From: Mycobacterium branderi
GTDB taxonomy: Bacteria; Actinomycetota; Actinomycetes; Mycobacteriales; Mycobacteriaceae
Direction of reading: 5' to 3'
DNA length: 64,000 nt
NCBI RefSeq assembly: GCF_010728725.1
Contig: NZ_AP022606.1
Span: forward strand, 3,968,001 to 4,032,000
Part shown: positions 36,271 through 44,306 of the stretch, piece by piece
How positions within the stretch are numbered: position 1 is the first letter of the stretch
Layout of the letters: each line of letters starts with the position of its first letter
Position numbers and translations under genes: made by a program
Notes under the pieces: model-generated
What the model was told of the DNA's origin: nothing
The model's database searches: none
Seen by the model: only the letters and a program-made list of their open reading frames with translations

Positions 36271-36702
36271 ATGCGAGTGCTGGTGCAACGGGTTTCGTCG
36301 GCATCGGTGTCGGTCGACGGCGAAATCGTCGGCGCCATCGCCCCGGAAAGCCAGGGGCTTCTCGCGTTCGTCGGTGTCACACATGACGACGACGCCGGCA
36401 AGGCACGCCGGCTCGCCGAAAAGCTCTGGCAGCTGCGCATCCTCGAGGACGAAAAATCCGCCGCCGACACCAACGCGCCGATCCTGGTGGTCAGCCAGTT
36501 CACCCTGTACGCCGACACCGTCAAGGGACGGCGACCGTCGTGGAACGCCGCGGCCCCCGGCGCGGTGGCAGAACCACTCGTGGAGACGTTCGTTAATGAC
36601 CTTCGGCAGTTGGGTGCGCAGGTCGAAGCCGGCGTTTTCGGTGCACACATGCAAGTCGAACTGGTCAACGACGGCCCGGTGACCCTCCTGCTCGAACTGT
36701 GA
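36271..36702 (+). CDS. dtd: D-aminoacyl-tRNA deacylase
   Basis: 143 residues, the usual length of Dtd. The family signatures are all present: [17 protein letters not shown] at the start, [20 protein letters not shown] (residues ~75-94) and [19 protein letters not shown] near the end, which contains the GP cis-peptide motif. The enzyme is a cytosolic proofreading factor that cleaves D-amino acids (and Gly mischarged on tRNA-Ala) from tRNA. It matches M. tuberculosis Rv1897c and keeps the same neighbours. The start is supported by the conserved MRVLVQR. Confidence 0.96.
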   Translation: MRVLVQRVSSASVSVDGEIVGAIAPESQGLLAFVGVTHDDDAGKARRLAEKLWQLRILEDEKSAADTNAPILVVSQFTLYADTVKGRRPSWNAAAPGAVAEPLVETFVNDLRQLGAQVEAGVFGAHMQVELVNDGPVTLLLEL

Positions 36703-36783
36703 CTTCTGGGTCCGCCGACTGCGTGATTGGGGCACTGCCGGGGCGGGTATATCGGTATCCGCCGGGACGATGGAGCGGCTGAG

Positions 36784-37731
36784 ATGACGAATGCGCTGGA
36801 GCGGGGCGGGCTCGCCCACCCCGCTCTCTTCTATCGCACGCAGCAGGAGTACCTCGATTTCCTGCTGCCGTTCATCTCCGACGCGGTAGACGCAGGCAGT
36901 CCGGTGCTGGTCGCGGTGCCCGGACCGAACCTGGCCGCGCTCCGTGACGGGTTGGGCGACTCGGCAGCTCACGTGGTGATGACCGACATGACCGAAGCAG
37001 GCCGCAATCCCGGTCGAATCCTGGGCGAAGTTCTCAGCAGCTTCGTCGAGAAACATCACGGTGAGCCGGTTCGCATGATCGGCGAACCGATTTGGCCGAC
37101 CCGATCTGAAGCCGAATATCCCGCCTGCGTGCAGCACGAGGCGCTGATCAATCACGCCTTCACCGGCCGTGACGTGACGGTGGTCTGCCCCTACGACGTC
37201 AGCCGCCTTGCTCCCGATGTCGTCGCCGACGCCCGATGTACGCACCCGGTGCTCTGGCAGCCCGGATCGCCGGAACAACGAAGTCTCGCGTACGCCCCCG
37301 ATGCGGTGTGGGCACGCTACGACCGCCCTTTGCCGACGCACGACGCAGCGGTCAGGTACACGGCGCGGAAACTTGCCGACCTCAGCCGCGCACGCAATTT
37401 TGCTGCCGGCTACGGGCGATGGTTTGGGTTGCCGCCCAGCAAGATCGCGGATCTGCAACTGATCACCAACGAGCTGGCCACCGCCAGCCTGACGCATTCC
37501 GCCGGCCCCTGCCGGTTGGCTCTGTGGCACCAGGACGGTCACCTGGTCTGCGAAGCACGCGACGGCGGGCATCTCGACGATCCGCTCACCGGGCGGCGGC
37601 CCTACGACCTTGACACCGGTCGCGGCCCCGGTCTGTATGTGGTCAACGCCGTCGCCGATTTGGTGCGCATACACAGCCGCCCGGGCGAGACCACCATCCA
37701 CGCCTACATCCGCCTGGAAGAGACGGCATGA
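36784..37731 (+). CDS. MEDS-domain / HATPase anti-sigma-type regulatory protein
   Basis: 315 residues. Residues ~10-180 form a MEDS sensory domain (HPALFYRTQQEYLDFLLPFI, VRMIGEPIWPTRSEAEY, ALINHAFTGRDVTVVCPYD). Residues ~200-315 form an RsbW-like GHKL ATPase domain (LQLITNELATASLTHS, DTGRGPGLYVVNAVADLVRIH). Such proteins act as anti-sigma regulators or signal-responsive kinases. The N-box usually reads ELxxNA or ELxxNS; here Ala234 replaces the Asn that coordinates Mg-ATP, which could abolish kinase activity. Start ATG 36784 has GGAG 8 bases upstream; the longer frame upstream has no motif support. No sigma or anti-anti-sigma gene is adjacent. Confidence 0.8.
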   Translation: MTNALERGGLAHPALFYRTQQEYLDFLLPFISDAVDAGSPVLVAVPGPNLAALRDGLGDSAAHVVMTDMTEAGRNPGRILGEVLSSFVEKHHGEPVRMIGEPIWPTRSEAEYPACVQHEALINHAFTGRDVTVVCPYDVSRLAPDVVADARCTHPVLWQPGSPEQRSLAYAPDAVWARYDRPLPTHDAAVRYTARKLADLSRARNFAAGYGRWFGLPPSKIADLQLITNELATASLTHSAGPCRLALWHQDGHLVCEARDGGHLDDPLTGRRPYDLDTGRGPGLYVVNAVADLVRIHSRPGETTIHAYIRLEETA

Positions 37732-37785
37732 TGCGTCGGCACGCTGTCGTGGATTAGGGCGCGCGTGCGGGCGGGCGCCGCATCG

Positions 37786-37798
37786 TAGGCTTGCCCGG
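37786..37798 (+). promoter_or_regulatory. Predicted -10 element for a leaderless mRNA of the thioesterase-like gene
   Basis: TAGGCT at 37786-37791, a 7-base spacer, then the ATG at 37799. This is the spacing of mycobacterial leaderless promoters. There is no Shine-Dalgarno sequence at this start. Confidence 0.5.
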
Positions 37799-38638
37799 AT
37801 GCTGCGCGATATTCGTGAGCTTGCCGATGAACGCGATGCCTACGCCGCCGAGCTTCGCCGCCGGTGGGGCGGACTGCTGAGTTACCGCTACATTGGCCGC
37901 AGCTACGCATCGATGGACCTGGGCCCGGTCGACGACACCGTCACCTTGCGCCATGACATGCGCAATCCGACCGGCGGCATCCTGCTGGCGGTCCTCGGCA
38001 TTGCTTCCCCGGAGGGCGGCGGCATGTCCGATTTGGAGGCGGTGCCCAACCCGGTCGTCCACTCCTGCCAAGTCCTCGACCCCGGCCGAGATGTGCGACG
38101 CATCGAAGTGCGGACCGAGGTGGTCAAACGTGGCCGCCAGATGGGCTACAGCCGCTCCCGCATCGTCGACGCGGACCAGCCCGCCCGTGTGCTCGCGCTG
38201 ACCCAGGGCCAGGGCATCAGTATCGGCACCCCGCCCGAGGGCCTGGACCGAATGGCGGTCGAGCCGATCGAGGTCGTCGACTCCCCCGAGTTGCCCCCAC
38301 TGTGGCAGGTGTTCGGCGGACACCGCCGCGCCGACGGGCACTGGGCGCTGCCGGAATTGGCCGCCGAGGTCGCCTCGCCGGATGCCGCGCTGCACATCGG
38401 TCCGCAGTTCGCAGTGTTGGAGGCGGCGGCGACCGAGGCTGCGGCAACCGACCGGCTGCAAGGCCTTTCATCGCAGGTGATGTTTGTCGCGCGCGGAAAG
38501 GTAGGTCCCTTCCGCGTCGAGGCGGAACCGATTCCAGGTGCGGACGACAAGGTCGCGGTGCGCACGATCATGCACGACGAAGGCGCCGACGACCGCGTCA
38601 TCACGGTCGGGTCCTATGTTTTCGAGGCACACCGATGA
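37799..38638 (+). CDS. Hot-dog-fold thioesterase-like protein
   Basis: 279 residues. Residues ~35-150 ([46 protein letters not shown]) look like a PaaI/hot-dog thioesterase-type domain, and a second, weaker hot-dog-like half follows ([19 protein letters not shown]). The substrate is unknown; lipid or acyl-CoA metabolism is the family theme. ATG 37799 is chosen because conserved sequence starts there ([20 protein letters not shown]) and a -10 element sits 7 bases upstream. The 63 upstream codons overlap the previous gene in another frame. The stop overlaps the next gene's ATG (ATGA), indicating translational coupling to the methyltransferase. Confidence 0.7.
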   Translation: MLRDIRELADERDAYAAELRRRWGGLLSYRYIGRSYASMDLGPVDDTVTLRHDMRNPTGGILLAVLGIASPEGGGMSDLEAVPNPVVHSCQVLDPGRDVRRIEVRTEVVKRGRQMGYSRSRIVDADQPARVLALTQGQGISIGTPPEGLDRMAVEPIEVVDSPELPPLWQVFGGHRRADGHWALPELAAEVASPDAALHIGPQFAVLEAAATEAAATDRLQGLSSQVMFVARGKVGPFRVEAEPIPGADDKVAVRTIMHDEGADDRVITVGSYVFEAHR

Positions 38639-39528
38639 CCCGCTCCGACGACGACGAGTGGGACATTGTCAGCAGCGTGGGCTACACCGCGCTGCTGGTG
38701 GCCGGATGGCGCGCCGTGCACGCCACCAGCCCCGACCCGCTGGTGCGAGACGACTACGCCAAGCTTTTCATCACTGCGTCGGCGGATCCGTACCTGACCG
38801 GGGTGCTGGCCAATCCGCCGACTTCGCAGACCGCGACGGCGTTTCCGCGGCTCTACGGCGTGCAGACCCGGTTCTTCGACGAATTCTTCGTCGCGGCTAC
38901 CGCCACCGGCATACGGCAGGCCGTCATCGTGGCGGCCGGCTTGGACTCGCGTGCCTACCGGCTCGACTGGCCCAGCGGCACAAAGGTTTTCGAGGTCGAC
39001 CAGCCGAAAGTGCTGGAGTTCAAATCCCGAGTGCTCGCCGGGCAGGCGGCCGAGCTCGCTGCGCAGCGAATCGAGGTCGCTGCGGATCTGCGCGAAGACT
39101 GGTCGATACCGCTGCGCGCCGCGGGCTTTGATCCGGACCAGCCCACCGCCTGGTCGCTGGAGGGCCTGCTGCCCTACTTGACCGGCCAAGCCCAAGACGC
39201 GTTGTTCACCCGCATCGACGAGCTCTCGGCGCCGGCCAGCCGTATTGCGATCGGCGCGCTCGGATCTTGTCTCGACCAGGACCGGCTCGCCGCTTTGGAA
39301 GCGACCTACCCCGGACTGAACATGTCCGGTGACGTCGACTTCGCTTCGCTGACTTACGGCGACGAGGCCAAAACCAAACCGGCACAATGGCTCGCCGAGC
39401 ACGGCTGGACCGTGGATCCCGTGCGCAACACGCTGCAACTGCAAGCCGGCTACGGCAGGACTCCACCAGAGGTGGACGCGCAGATCGACGCCATCATGCA
39501 CTCCGAATACGTCACGGCGACGCGGTGA
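38635..39528 (+). CDS. Class I SAM-dependent methyltransferase, TIGR00027 family (Rv1896c-like)
   Basis: 297 residues, the usual length of this mycobacteria-expanded family. Motifs are [19 protein letters not shown] at the N-terminus, [13 protein letters not shown] [13 protein letters not shown], the SAM-binding [19 protein letters not shown], and [13 protein letters not shown]. The methyl acceptor is unknown for most members. ATG 38635 overlaps the preceding stop by 4 bases and GTG of the next gene overlaps its stop, so three genes (37799-40313) form one tightly coupled operon. M. tuberculosis Rv1896c is the positional equivalent. Confidence 0.9.
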   Translation: MTRSDDDEWDIVSSVGYTALLVAGWRAVHATSPDPLVRDDYAKLFITASADPYLTGVLANPPTSQTATAFPRLYGVQTRFFDEFFVAATATGIRQAVIVAAGLDSRAYRLDWPSGTKVFEVDQPKVLEFKSRVLAGQAAELAAQRIEVAADLREDWSIPLRAAGFDPDQPTAWSLEGLLPYLTGQAQDALFTRIDELSAPASRIAIGALGSCLDQDRLAALEATYPGLNMSGDVDFASLTYGDEAKTKPAQWLAEHGWTVDPVRNTLQLQAGYGRTPPEVDAQIDAIMHSEYVTATR

Positions 39529-40313
39529 GCCACATGCACGCATCGGAAGCTGTTGCCGAGATCGCCGCCGCTCCGCCCGGCCCGCAGGTGGGCGCATTCT
39601 TCGACCTCGACGGCACGCTGGTGGCCGGCTTCACCGCCACCGCCCACGCCGGCCACCGGATCCGTCGCCGGCAGGCCAGGATCGGCGAAGTCCTCGGTGT
39701 GGCAGAAGCGATGATGCGATACCGGTTCGGGCGCATGGAATTCGAGCGGCTGGTGGTGCGGGGTGCGGGCTATCTGCGCGGTGAGTCCCTGGCGGAGCTC
39801 GACGAACTCGGAGAGCGCCTGTTCGTCGAGCGCATCGCGGCTCGGGTCTTCCCCGGGATGCGTGACATCGTCGCGGCCCATCAGCAGCGCGGGCACACCG
39901 TGGTGCTCAGTTCGTCGGCGCTGACCATCCACGCGCGCCCGGTGGCACGCTTCCTTGGAATCACCCACGTTCTGTGCAACCAGTTCGAGCTGGATGACCG
40001 CGGCCTGCTGACCGGTGACATCACCCGGCCCATCGTGTGGGGCGCGAAGAAAGCCGCTGCCGCACAGCACTTTTGCGCTGCCAACGGTATCGAGCTGGAC
40101 GACAGTTACTTCTACGCCGACGGTGACGAGGATCTGGCGCTGATGTCGTTGGTCGGCCACCCCCGCCCAGTCAACCCGCGCTCGCGGCTCGCGGCGGTAT
40201 CCGCCGAGCGGGGCTGGCCGGTGCTGCGGGTCGCGCACGCCGGCGGCAGGCGAGCAGCCCTGACCCGCGAGTGGCCAGTTATTGCACGCTTTACGCGAAA
40301 TAGCGTGCAATAA
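39525..40313 (+). CDS. HAD-superfamily IB phosphatase (SerB-like)
   Basis: 262 residues from GTG 39525; an ATG at 39534 is possible. HAD motifs are all present: FFDLDGTL (nucleophile and acid Asp27 and Asp29), [16 protein letters not shown] (motif II), the lysine in [13 protein letters not shown] (motif III) and [15 protein letters not shown] (motif IV). The N-terminal helical cap is typical of the IB subfamily, which includes phosphoserine phosphatase-like and lipid-linked phosphatases. The true substrate is unknown. The last codons ([15 protein letters not shown]) form the arms of a long hairpin, so the C-terminus is encoded inside a terminator. Confidence 0.88.
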   Translation: MSHMHASEAVAEIAAAPPGPQVGAFFDLDGTLVAGFTATAHAGHRIRRRQARIGEVLGVAEAMMRYRFGRMEFERLVVRGAGYLRGESLAELDELGERLFVERIAARVFPGMRDIVAAHQQRGHTVVLSSSALTIHARPVARFLGITHVLCNQFELDDRGLLTGDITRPIVWGAKKAAAAQHFCAANGIELDDSYFYADGDEDLALMSLVGHPRPVNPRSRLAAVSAERGWPVLRVAHAGGRRAALTREWPVIARFTRNSVQ

Positions 40314-40324
40314 TTGGCCACTCG
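40268..40324. terminator. 23-bp inverted repeat between convergent genes (bidirectional terminator)
   Basis: Arms 40268-40290 and 40302-40324 pair over 23 bases with one mismatch, with an 11-base loop. The left arm and loop are the 3' end of the HAD phosphatase gene, and the right arm extends into the gap before the convergent dehydrogenase. There is no U-tract, as is common for mycobacterial terminators. Confidence 0.7.
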
Positions 40325-40334
40325 GCGCTGAGGG

Positions 40335-41072
40335 TTACAGCTTGTGCGGGACGTCGAGGATCAGACCACCATCCATGACGTATTCGCTGCCGGTGGAGTA
40401 GGACGATTCGTCGCTGGCCAAGAACAGCACGAACGTCGACACCTCTTCCGACTGCGCGGGGCGGCCGAGCGGAATCGTGAGCATGTTGTCCGGAAAGTGC
40501 TTGGTCATCGGAGTGCGGATGAAACCCGGATGAATCGAGTTCACCCGAATGTTTTTCGGCGCCAGCTCCAACGCTGCCGATTTGGTCAGCCCGCGCACCG
40601 CCCACTTCGACGCCACGTAGGGGTGCACCATCTGCGCGCCGCGCAGTCCCTCGATCGACGACACGTTGATGATCGACCCGCCGCCGGCGGCGATCATCGG
40701 CTCCACCGCCACCCGCATGCCCAAAAACGTGCCGGTGAGGTTGACGTCAATGACCTTCTGCCACTTGGCCATATCGAACTTGTGGATCTGGCCGAGGGCG
40801 ACGATGCCGGCGTTGTTGACCAGGACGTTGAGCTTGCCGAACTCCTGGACCGCGGTCGCGGCGGCCGCTTCCCACTGCTCGAGCTCAGTGACGTCGAGAT
40901 GCACGTAGCGCGCCGCGTCGCCGAGTTCGTCTGCCAGCGCCTTGCCCTCGTCGTCGAGGATGTCGCCGATCACCACCTTGGCGCCCTCGTCGACAAGCAG
41001 CCGGGCATGGGCAGCACCCATCCCCCTGGCGCCGCCACTGATCAGTGCAACCTTGCCGTCCACGCGTCCCAT
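40335..41072 (-). CDS. Short-chain dehydrogenase, close to 3-alpha/20-beta-hydroxysteroid dehydrogenase (FabG3/Rv2002 type)
   Basis: 245 residues with classical SDR motifs: the nucleotide-binding GGARGMG (14-20), NNAG (86-89), the catalytic Ser139 in NVSSIEG, Tyr152 and Lys156 in YVASK, and NSIHPG. The sequence is strongly reminiscent of M. tuberculosis Rv2002 (KVALISGGARGMGAAH, GDILDDEGKALA, LASDESSYSTG), an NADH-dependent 20-beta-hydroxysteroid dehydrogenase. With a CYP125 P450 and KstR-type boxes a few kb away, a sterol substrate is plausible but inferred. On the minus strand TAGCCT lies 8 bases before the ATG, so the message may be leaderless. Confidence 0.9.
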   Translation of the reverse strand: MGRVDGKVALISGGARGMGAAHARLLVDEGAKVVIGDILDDEGKALADELGDAARYVHLDVTELEQWEAAAATAVQEFGKLNVLVNNAGIVALGQIHKFDMAKWQKVIDVNLTGTFLGMRVAVEPMIAAGGGSIINVSSIEGLRGAQMVHPYVASKWAVRGLTKSAALELAPKNIRVNSIHPGFIRTPMTKHFPDNMLTIPLGRPAQSEEVSTFVLFLASDESSYSTGSEYVMDGGLILDVPHKL

Positions 41073-41083
41073 GACGGGTCAGG

Positions 41084-42157
41084 CTACCGCAGCGTCGGAC
41101 AGGTGCCGGTGACGAGCGGCAGATCCAGCGTCGTGCGGATACCGGGCTCGGCCGCGACCACCGCGGGGATCGCGTTCACGATCCGCCCCGCCGCGGCCAC
41201 GATCGCGGCGTGGTTGTGATCGCCCTTGCTGCTGCTCGGGCAGATGTCGACGGCATAGGACGGCTCGCCGGTGATCTCGACGCGGTACGAGCCGCCGGGC
41301 TGCGCGGGCTGAGCCCAGTCGGGTCGCAGGTCGCCGCGCAACCGGGTCACGTGCTCGATGATGATGACAGGCTCGCCCTTGAGCATGCCGCGGATCTCGA
41401 ATCGCATCGCGGCGACGCTGCCCTTAGGGACGTGGCCGGCGGCGATGTCGAAGGCCTCCGGCGCCGGCTCACGTTCGCAGGATTCAGTGATGTCGTCCAC
41501 CTCGATGCCCAGCCCGGCCGCCAGTTGGCGGATCGCCGTGCCCCACGCGATGCCCAGAACGCCCGGCTGAAACAGAATCGGGAGTTCGTCGAGTGGCTTC
41601 CCGAAGCCCATCACGTCGAACATCACGGTGGCGCCGTCGTAGGTGGCGTAGTCGGCGATTTCCATGCAGCGCACCTGCTCGACACGCTGACAGGTGCCGG
41701 CGAACGCCAACGGGATCAAGTCGTTGGCGAACCCCGGATCGACTCCGGTGATGAACAGGCTCGAATTGCCCAGGCGGGCAGCGTCTTCCACGCGGGCGAT
41801 GTATTTGTCCGGCATCAGCTGCCACGGATACTGCAGCACTCCCGGCGCGGAGCCGACGACGTTGACGCCCGCGGCGAGAATGCGCAGGCAGTCGCCGATC
41901 GCCTCGGCGGGACGGTTGTCGGCCATCGCGCAGTACACCGCGCAGTCGGGCTGGGTGGCCAGCAGCGCGTCCAGGTCGTCGGTCGCCGTCACACCGGTGG
42001 TGACGTCGAGCCCGGCCAGCTCCCCGGCATCCTTGCCGACCTTGGCCTCTGTCGAGACGCACACCCCGGTCAGCTCGAAACGCGGGTCGGTGATGAGTTG
42101 GCTCAGCGCCAGACGGCCCACGTTGCCGGTGCCGATGTGCGCGACGCGGATCGTCAT
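41084..42157 (-). CDS. DapB-like NAD(P)-dependent dehydrogenase (dihydrodipicolinate reductase / 2,4-diaminopentanoate dehydrogenase family)
   Basis: 357 residues. The N-terminal Rossmann fold opens with RVAHIGTGNVGRLALSQLI, and the C-terminal half has the reductase-like domain of the diaminopentanoate dehydrogenase family (ITGVDPGFANDLIPLAF, SSSKGDHNHAAIVAAAGR). Mycobacteria carry many such proteins, generally of unknown substrate. ATG 42157 is chosen because AAGGAGG sits just upstream; the 18 extra upstream codons have no support. It is divergent from the nitronate-monooxygenase-like gene, 121 bases apart, so the KstR-type box between them could control both. Confidence 0.85.
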   Translation of the reverse strand: MTIRVAHIGTGNVGRLALSQLITDPRFELTGVCVSTEAKVGKDAGELAGLDVTTGVTATDDLDALLATQPDCAVYCAMADNRPAEAIGDCLRILAAGVNVVGSAPGVLQYPWQLMPDKYIARVEDAARLGNSSLFITGVDPGFANDLIPLAFAGTCQRVEQVRCMEIADYATYDGATVMFDVMGFGKPLDELPILFQPGVLGIAWGTAIRQLAAGLGIEVDDITESCEREPAPEAFDIAAGHVPKGSVAAMRFEIRGMLKGEPVIIIEHVTRLRGDLRPDWAQPAQPGGSYRVEITGEPSYAVDICPSSSKGDHNHAAIVAAAGRIVNAIPAVVAAEPGIRTTLDLPLVTGTCPTLR

Positions 42158-42233
42158 GCCCGCCTCCTTGCGAACTATGGGGTCTCGTACGGCTGGGCCG
42201 CCACGCGACACAGTACCGTGCGATGTACTAAAC

Positions 42234-42247
42234 TAGAACACGTTCCA
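42234..42247. promoter_or_regulatory. KstR-type operator between two divergent genes
   Basis: TAGAACACGTTCCA matches the KstR consensus TnnAACnnGTTnnA at every fixed position. KstR is the TetR-family repressor of mycobacterial cholesterol catabolism, released by a sterol-derived CoA thioester. The box is 32 bases before the ATG of the flavoprotein gene. A 16-base stretch, GAACACGTTCCAATTC, recurs at 44228. Confidence 0.75.
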
Positions 42248-42278
42248 ATTCTTCGACCGCCCCTAGTAAGGAACAACC

Positions 42279-43409
42279 ATGCACACTCCCATCTGCGACG
42301 AACTCGGCATCGAGTTCCCGATCTTCGCCTTCACGCACTGCCGCGACGTCGTCGTCGCCGTGAGCAAGGCCGGCGGGTTCGGGGTGCTTGGCGCGGTCGG
42401 TTTCACCCCAGAGCAGCTGGAAATCGAGCTGAACTGGATCGACGAGAACATCGGCGACCACCCGTACGGGGTCGACATCGTGATCCCCAACAAGTACGAG
42501 GGCATGGACTCGCATCTGTCCGCCGAGGAGCTGGCCGAGACGCTGCGCAAGATGGTGCCGCAGGAGCACCTGGACTTCGCCAAGAAGATCCTCGCCGACC
42601 ACGGTGTCCCGGTGGAGAACGCCGACGAGGACACTTTGCAGCTGCTGGGCTGGACGGAGGCGACCGCCACCCCGCAGGTCGAAGTCGCGCTGAAGCACCC
42701 GAAGGTGGCGATGATCGCCAACGCGCTCGGCACTCCCCCCGCCGAGATGATCACCCACATCCACGACGAAGGCCGCAAAGTGGCCGCGCTGTGCGGCTCG
42801 CCGTCGCAGGCCCGCAAGCACGCCGACGCGGGCGTCGACATCATCATCGCCCAGGGCGGCGAGGCCGGCGGGCACTGCGGCGAGGTCGGCTCGATCGTGC
42901 TGTGGCCGCAGGTCGTCAAGGAGGTGGCGCCGGTGCCGGTGCTGGCCGCGGGCGGCATCGGCAGCGGCCAGCAGATCGCCGCGGCCCTGGCGCTCGGCGC
43001 CCAGGGAGCGTGGACGGGCTCGCAGTGGCTGATGGTCGAAGAAGCGTCGAACACCCCGGTCCAGCAAGCCGCATATGCGAAGGCCTCTAGCCGCGACACC
43101 GTGCGTAGTCGCTCGTTCACCGGCAAGCCGGCCCGGATGCTGCGCAACGACTGGACCGAGGCCTGGGAGAAACCCGAGAACCCCAAGCCGCTCGGCATGC
43201 CGCTGCAGTACATGGTCTCGGGCATGGCCGTGCGCGCCACGAACAAGTACCCGAACGAGACCGTCGACGTCGCGTTCAACCCGGTCGGCCAGGTCGTCGG
43301 GCAGTTCACCAAGGTGGAGAAGACGTCCACCGTCATCGAGCGCTGGGTCCAGGAGTACCTGGAGGCGACGAACCGGCTCGACGAGCTCAACGCCGCCGCC
43401 AGCGCCTAG
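42279..43409 (+). CDS. Nitronate monooxygenase / 2-nitropropane dioxygenase-like FMN protein (Rv1894c-like)
   Basis: 376 residues, a TIM-barrel flavoprotein. Visible family features are IEFPIFAFTHCRDVVVAVSKAGGFGVLGAVG near the start (read as two blocks), the phosphate-binding IIAQGGEAGGHCGEVGS, VLAAGGIGSGQQIAAALALGAQGAWTG and LMVEEA. It corresponds to M. tuberculosis Rv1894c in length and position. The reaction of this subgroup is not established; related enzymes oxidise nitronates or act as enoyl reductases. A perfect KstR-type operator precedes it, which suggests sterol-responsive expression. The ATG has AAGGAAC upstream. Confidence 0.88.
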   Translation: MHTPICDELGIEFPIFAFTHCRDVVVAVSKAGGFGVLGAVGFTPEQLEIELNWIDENIGDHPYGVDIVIPNKYEGMDSHLSAEELAETLRKMVPQEHLDFAKKILADHGVPVENADEDTLQLLGWTEATATPQVEVALKHPKVAMIANALGTPPAEMITHIHDEGRKVAALCGSPSQARKHADAGVDIIIAQGGEAGGHCGEVGSIVLWPQVVKEVAPVPVLAAGGIGSGQQIAAALALGAQGAWTGSQWLMVEEASNTPVQQAAYAKASSRDTVRSRSFTGKPARMLRNDWTEAWEKPENPKPLGMPLQYMVSGMAVRATNKYPNETVDVAFNPVGQVVGQFTKVEKTSTVIERWVQEYLEATNRLDELNAAASA

Positions 43410-43412
43410 TCA

Positions 43413-43441
43413 GCGGCGGTCGCTGGAAAGCCGACCGCCGC
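43413..43441. terminator. Hairpin between convergent genes
   Basis: Perfect 10-bp stem GCGGCGGTCG / CGACCGCCGC with a 9-base loop, located between the stop of the flavoprotein gene and the stop of the convergent small gene. No U-tract; likely bidirectional. Confidence 0.6.
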
Positions 43442-43452
43442 AATGCTTCTGG

Positions 43453-43674
43453 CTACTCGACGTCGTCGGCGCCGACGCCGGTGAAGACCTCTTTGGCTCT
43501 GTCGAAGGCGTAGGTGAAGATCTCGATCGAGTTGTGCACGATGTCGCCGGTGCCGCCGGCGACATCGCCGCGGATGATGTCACCGGCGTTCTCGACGATA
43601 TCGGAGGCTTTTTCGACCGCGTTGGCCGCGATGTCCCTGACGGCGCCGAGCGCCTCATTCGGGTTGAAAGCCAT
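43453..43674 (-). CDS. Small conserved mycobacterial protein (Rv1893-like)
   Basis: 73 residues, predicted cytosolic and largely helical: MAFNPNEALGAVRDIAANAV, then EKASDIVENAGDIIRGDVAG and IFTYAFDRAKEVFTG. It resembles M. tuberculosis Rv1893 in size, sequence and position. No enzymatic motif is visible and the function is unknown. The amphipathic repeated pattern (AVEKA, IVENA, DIIRG) suggests a helical bundle or membrane-surface association. ATG 43674 is chosen over the TTG one codon before because GGAG lies 7 bases upstream of it. Confidence 0.78.
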   Translation of the reverse strand: MAFNPNEALGAVRDIAANAVEKASDIVENAGDIIRGDVAGGTGDIVHNSIEIFTYAFDRAKEVFTGVGADDVE

Positions 43675-43706
43675 CAAATTCTCCGCTTCTGTGATCTGGA
43701 TACGTA

Positions 43707-44168
43707 TTAGGGGTTCGGGTTATCGCTGGTGATACCTGTGTCTGAGGGGAACCCTCCGCTTTGGAGCGGGAACCCGCCGGCGGTCAATTGCCCGATCTGC
43801 CACCCGTGTTCGGTGCACAGCATCGGATATCCGTCGGGAGACTGGGCTGATGCTCCGCGCGGATTAGGACACGGTGCGCCGACCTGCTGGACTCCGTGCA
43901 GCGGGTCGGTAATCACCCAGTAGCCCGACTGCGCGGCCGGAAACTGGTGGGTGATGAAGTGACAGGCCTCGGCCTGTCCACCGGGACCGCGTCCGAAGAT
44001 GAACCGCTCGTAGTTGTCGCACGGCGCCCCCAGCGACGCGTCGTAGTTCATCCCCGGAACGTCGCCGTCGTAGTGCCCGTTGTCGGCGGCGGCGCCCGAT
44101 GCAAAGCCGACAGCGGCTCCAGCAACTGCCCCGGCGATGAGTAGTTCGCGAATCATGATCCGCAGCAT
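43707..44168 (-). CDS. Secreted mycobacterial protein with signal peptide (Rv1891-like)
   Basis: About 153 residues. A signal peptide is clear (MLRIMIRELLIAGAVAGAAV, then GFASGAAA and cleavage near AADNGHY). The mature protein has four Cys (APCDNYERF, EACHFITHQF, GAPCPNP, MLCTEHGW), which could form two disulphides, and a Pro/Gly-rich tail. It resembles M. tuberculosis Rv1891, a short exported protein of unknown function. The start is uncertain: Met codons at 44174, 44168 and 44156 are all possible and none has a clear ribosome binding site. The longer frame to 44240 would run through the KstR-type box and is unlikely. Confidence 0.7.
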   Translation of the reverse strand: MLRIMIRELLIAGAVAGAAVGFASGAAADNGHYDGDVPGMNYDASLGAPCDNYERFIFGRGPGGQAEACHFITHQFPAAQSGYWVITDPLHGVQQVGAPCPNPRGASAQSPDGYPMLCTEHGWQIGQLTAGGFPLQSGGFPSDTGITSDNPNP

Positions 44169-44225
44169 AGCCATGGCGACGACGGCACACGCTCGTTTCG
44201 TTGGGCCGGCTGCCGGCAATCGGGT

Positions 44226-44239
44226 GAGAACACGTTCCA
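44226..44239. promoter_or_regulatory. KstR-type operator upstream of the CYP125 gene
   Basis: GAGAACACGTTCCA matches TnnAACnnGTTnnA except for G instead of the first T. It lies about 68 bases before the chosen CYP125 start and about 58 before the divergent secreted-protein gene, so it may act on both. Confidence 0.65.
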
Positions 44240-44306
44240 ATTCCGCGGTCCCGGTGCTTTACTGACCCAAGGGATGTCCTTTGCAGGCCGTACTCGAGGA
44301 GTGCCG

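Noticed and set aside
35869..37701. A 610-codon minus-strand frame across dtd and the MEDS-ATPase gene
   Set aside because: It is antisense to two genes with complete family motifs and has no recognisable domain itself.
41210..43090. A 626-codon plus-strand frame across the DapB-like gene and the flavoprotein gene
   Set aside because: Wrong frame relative to both well-supported genes and without motifs.
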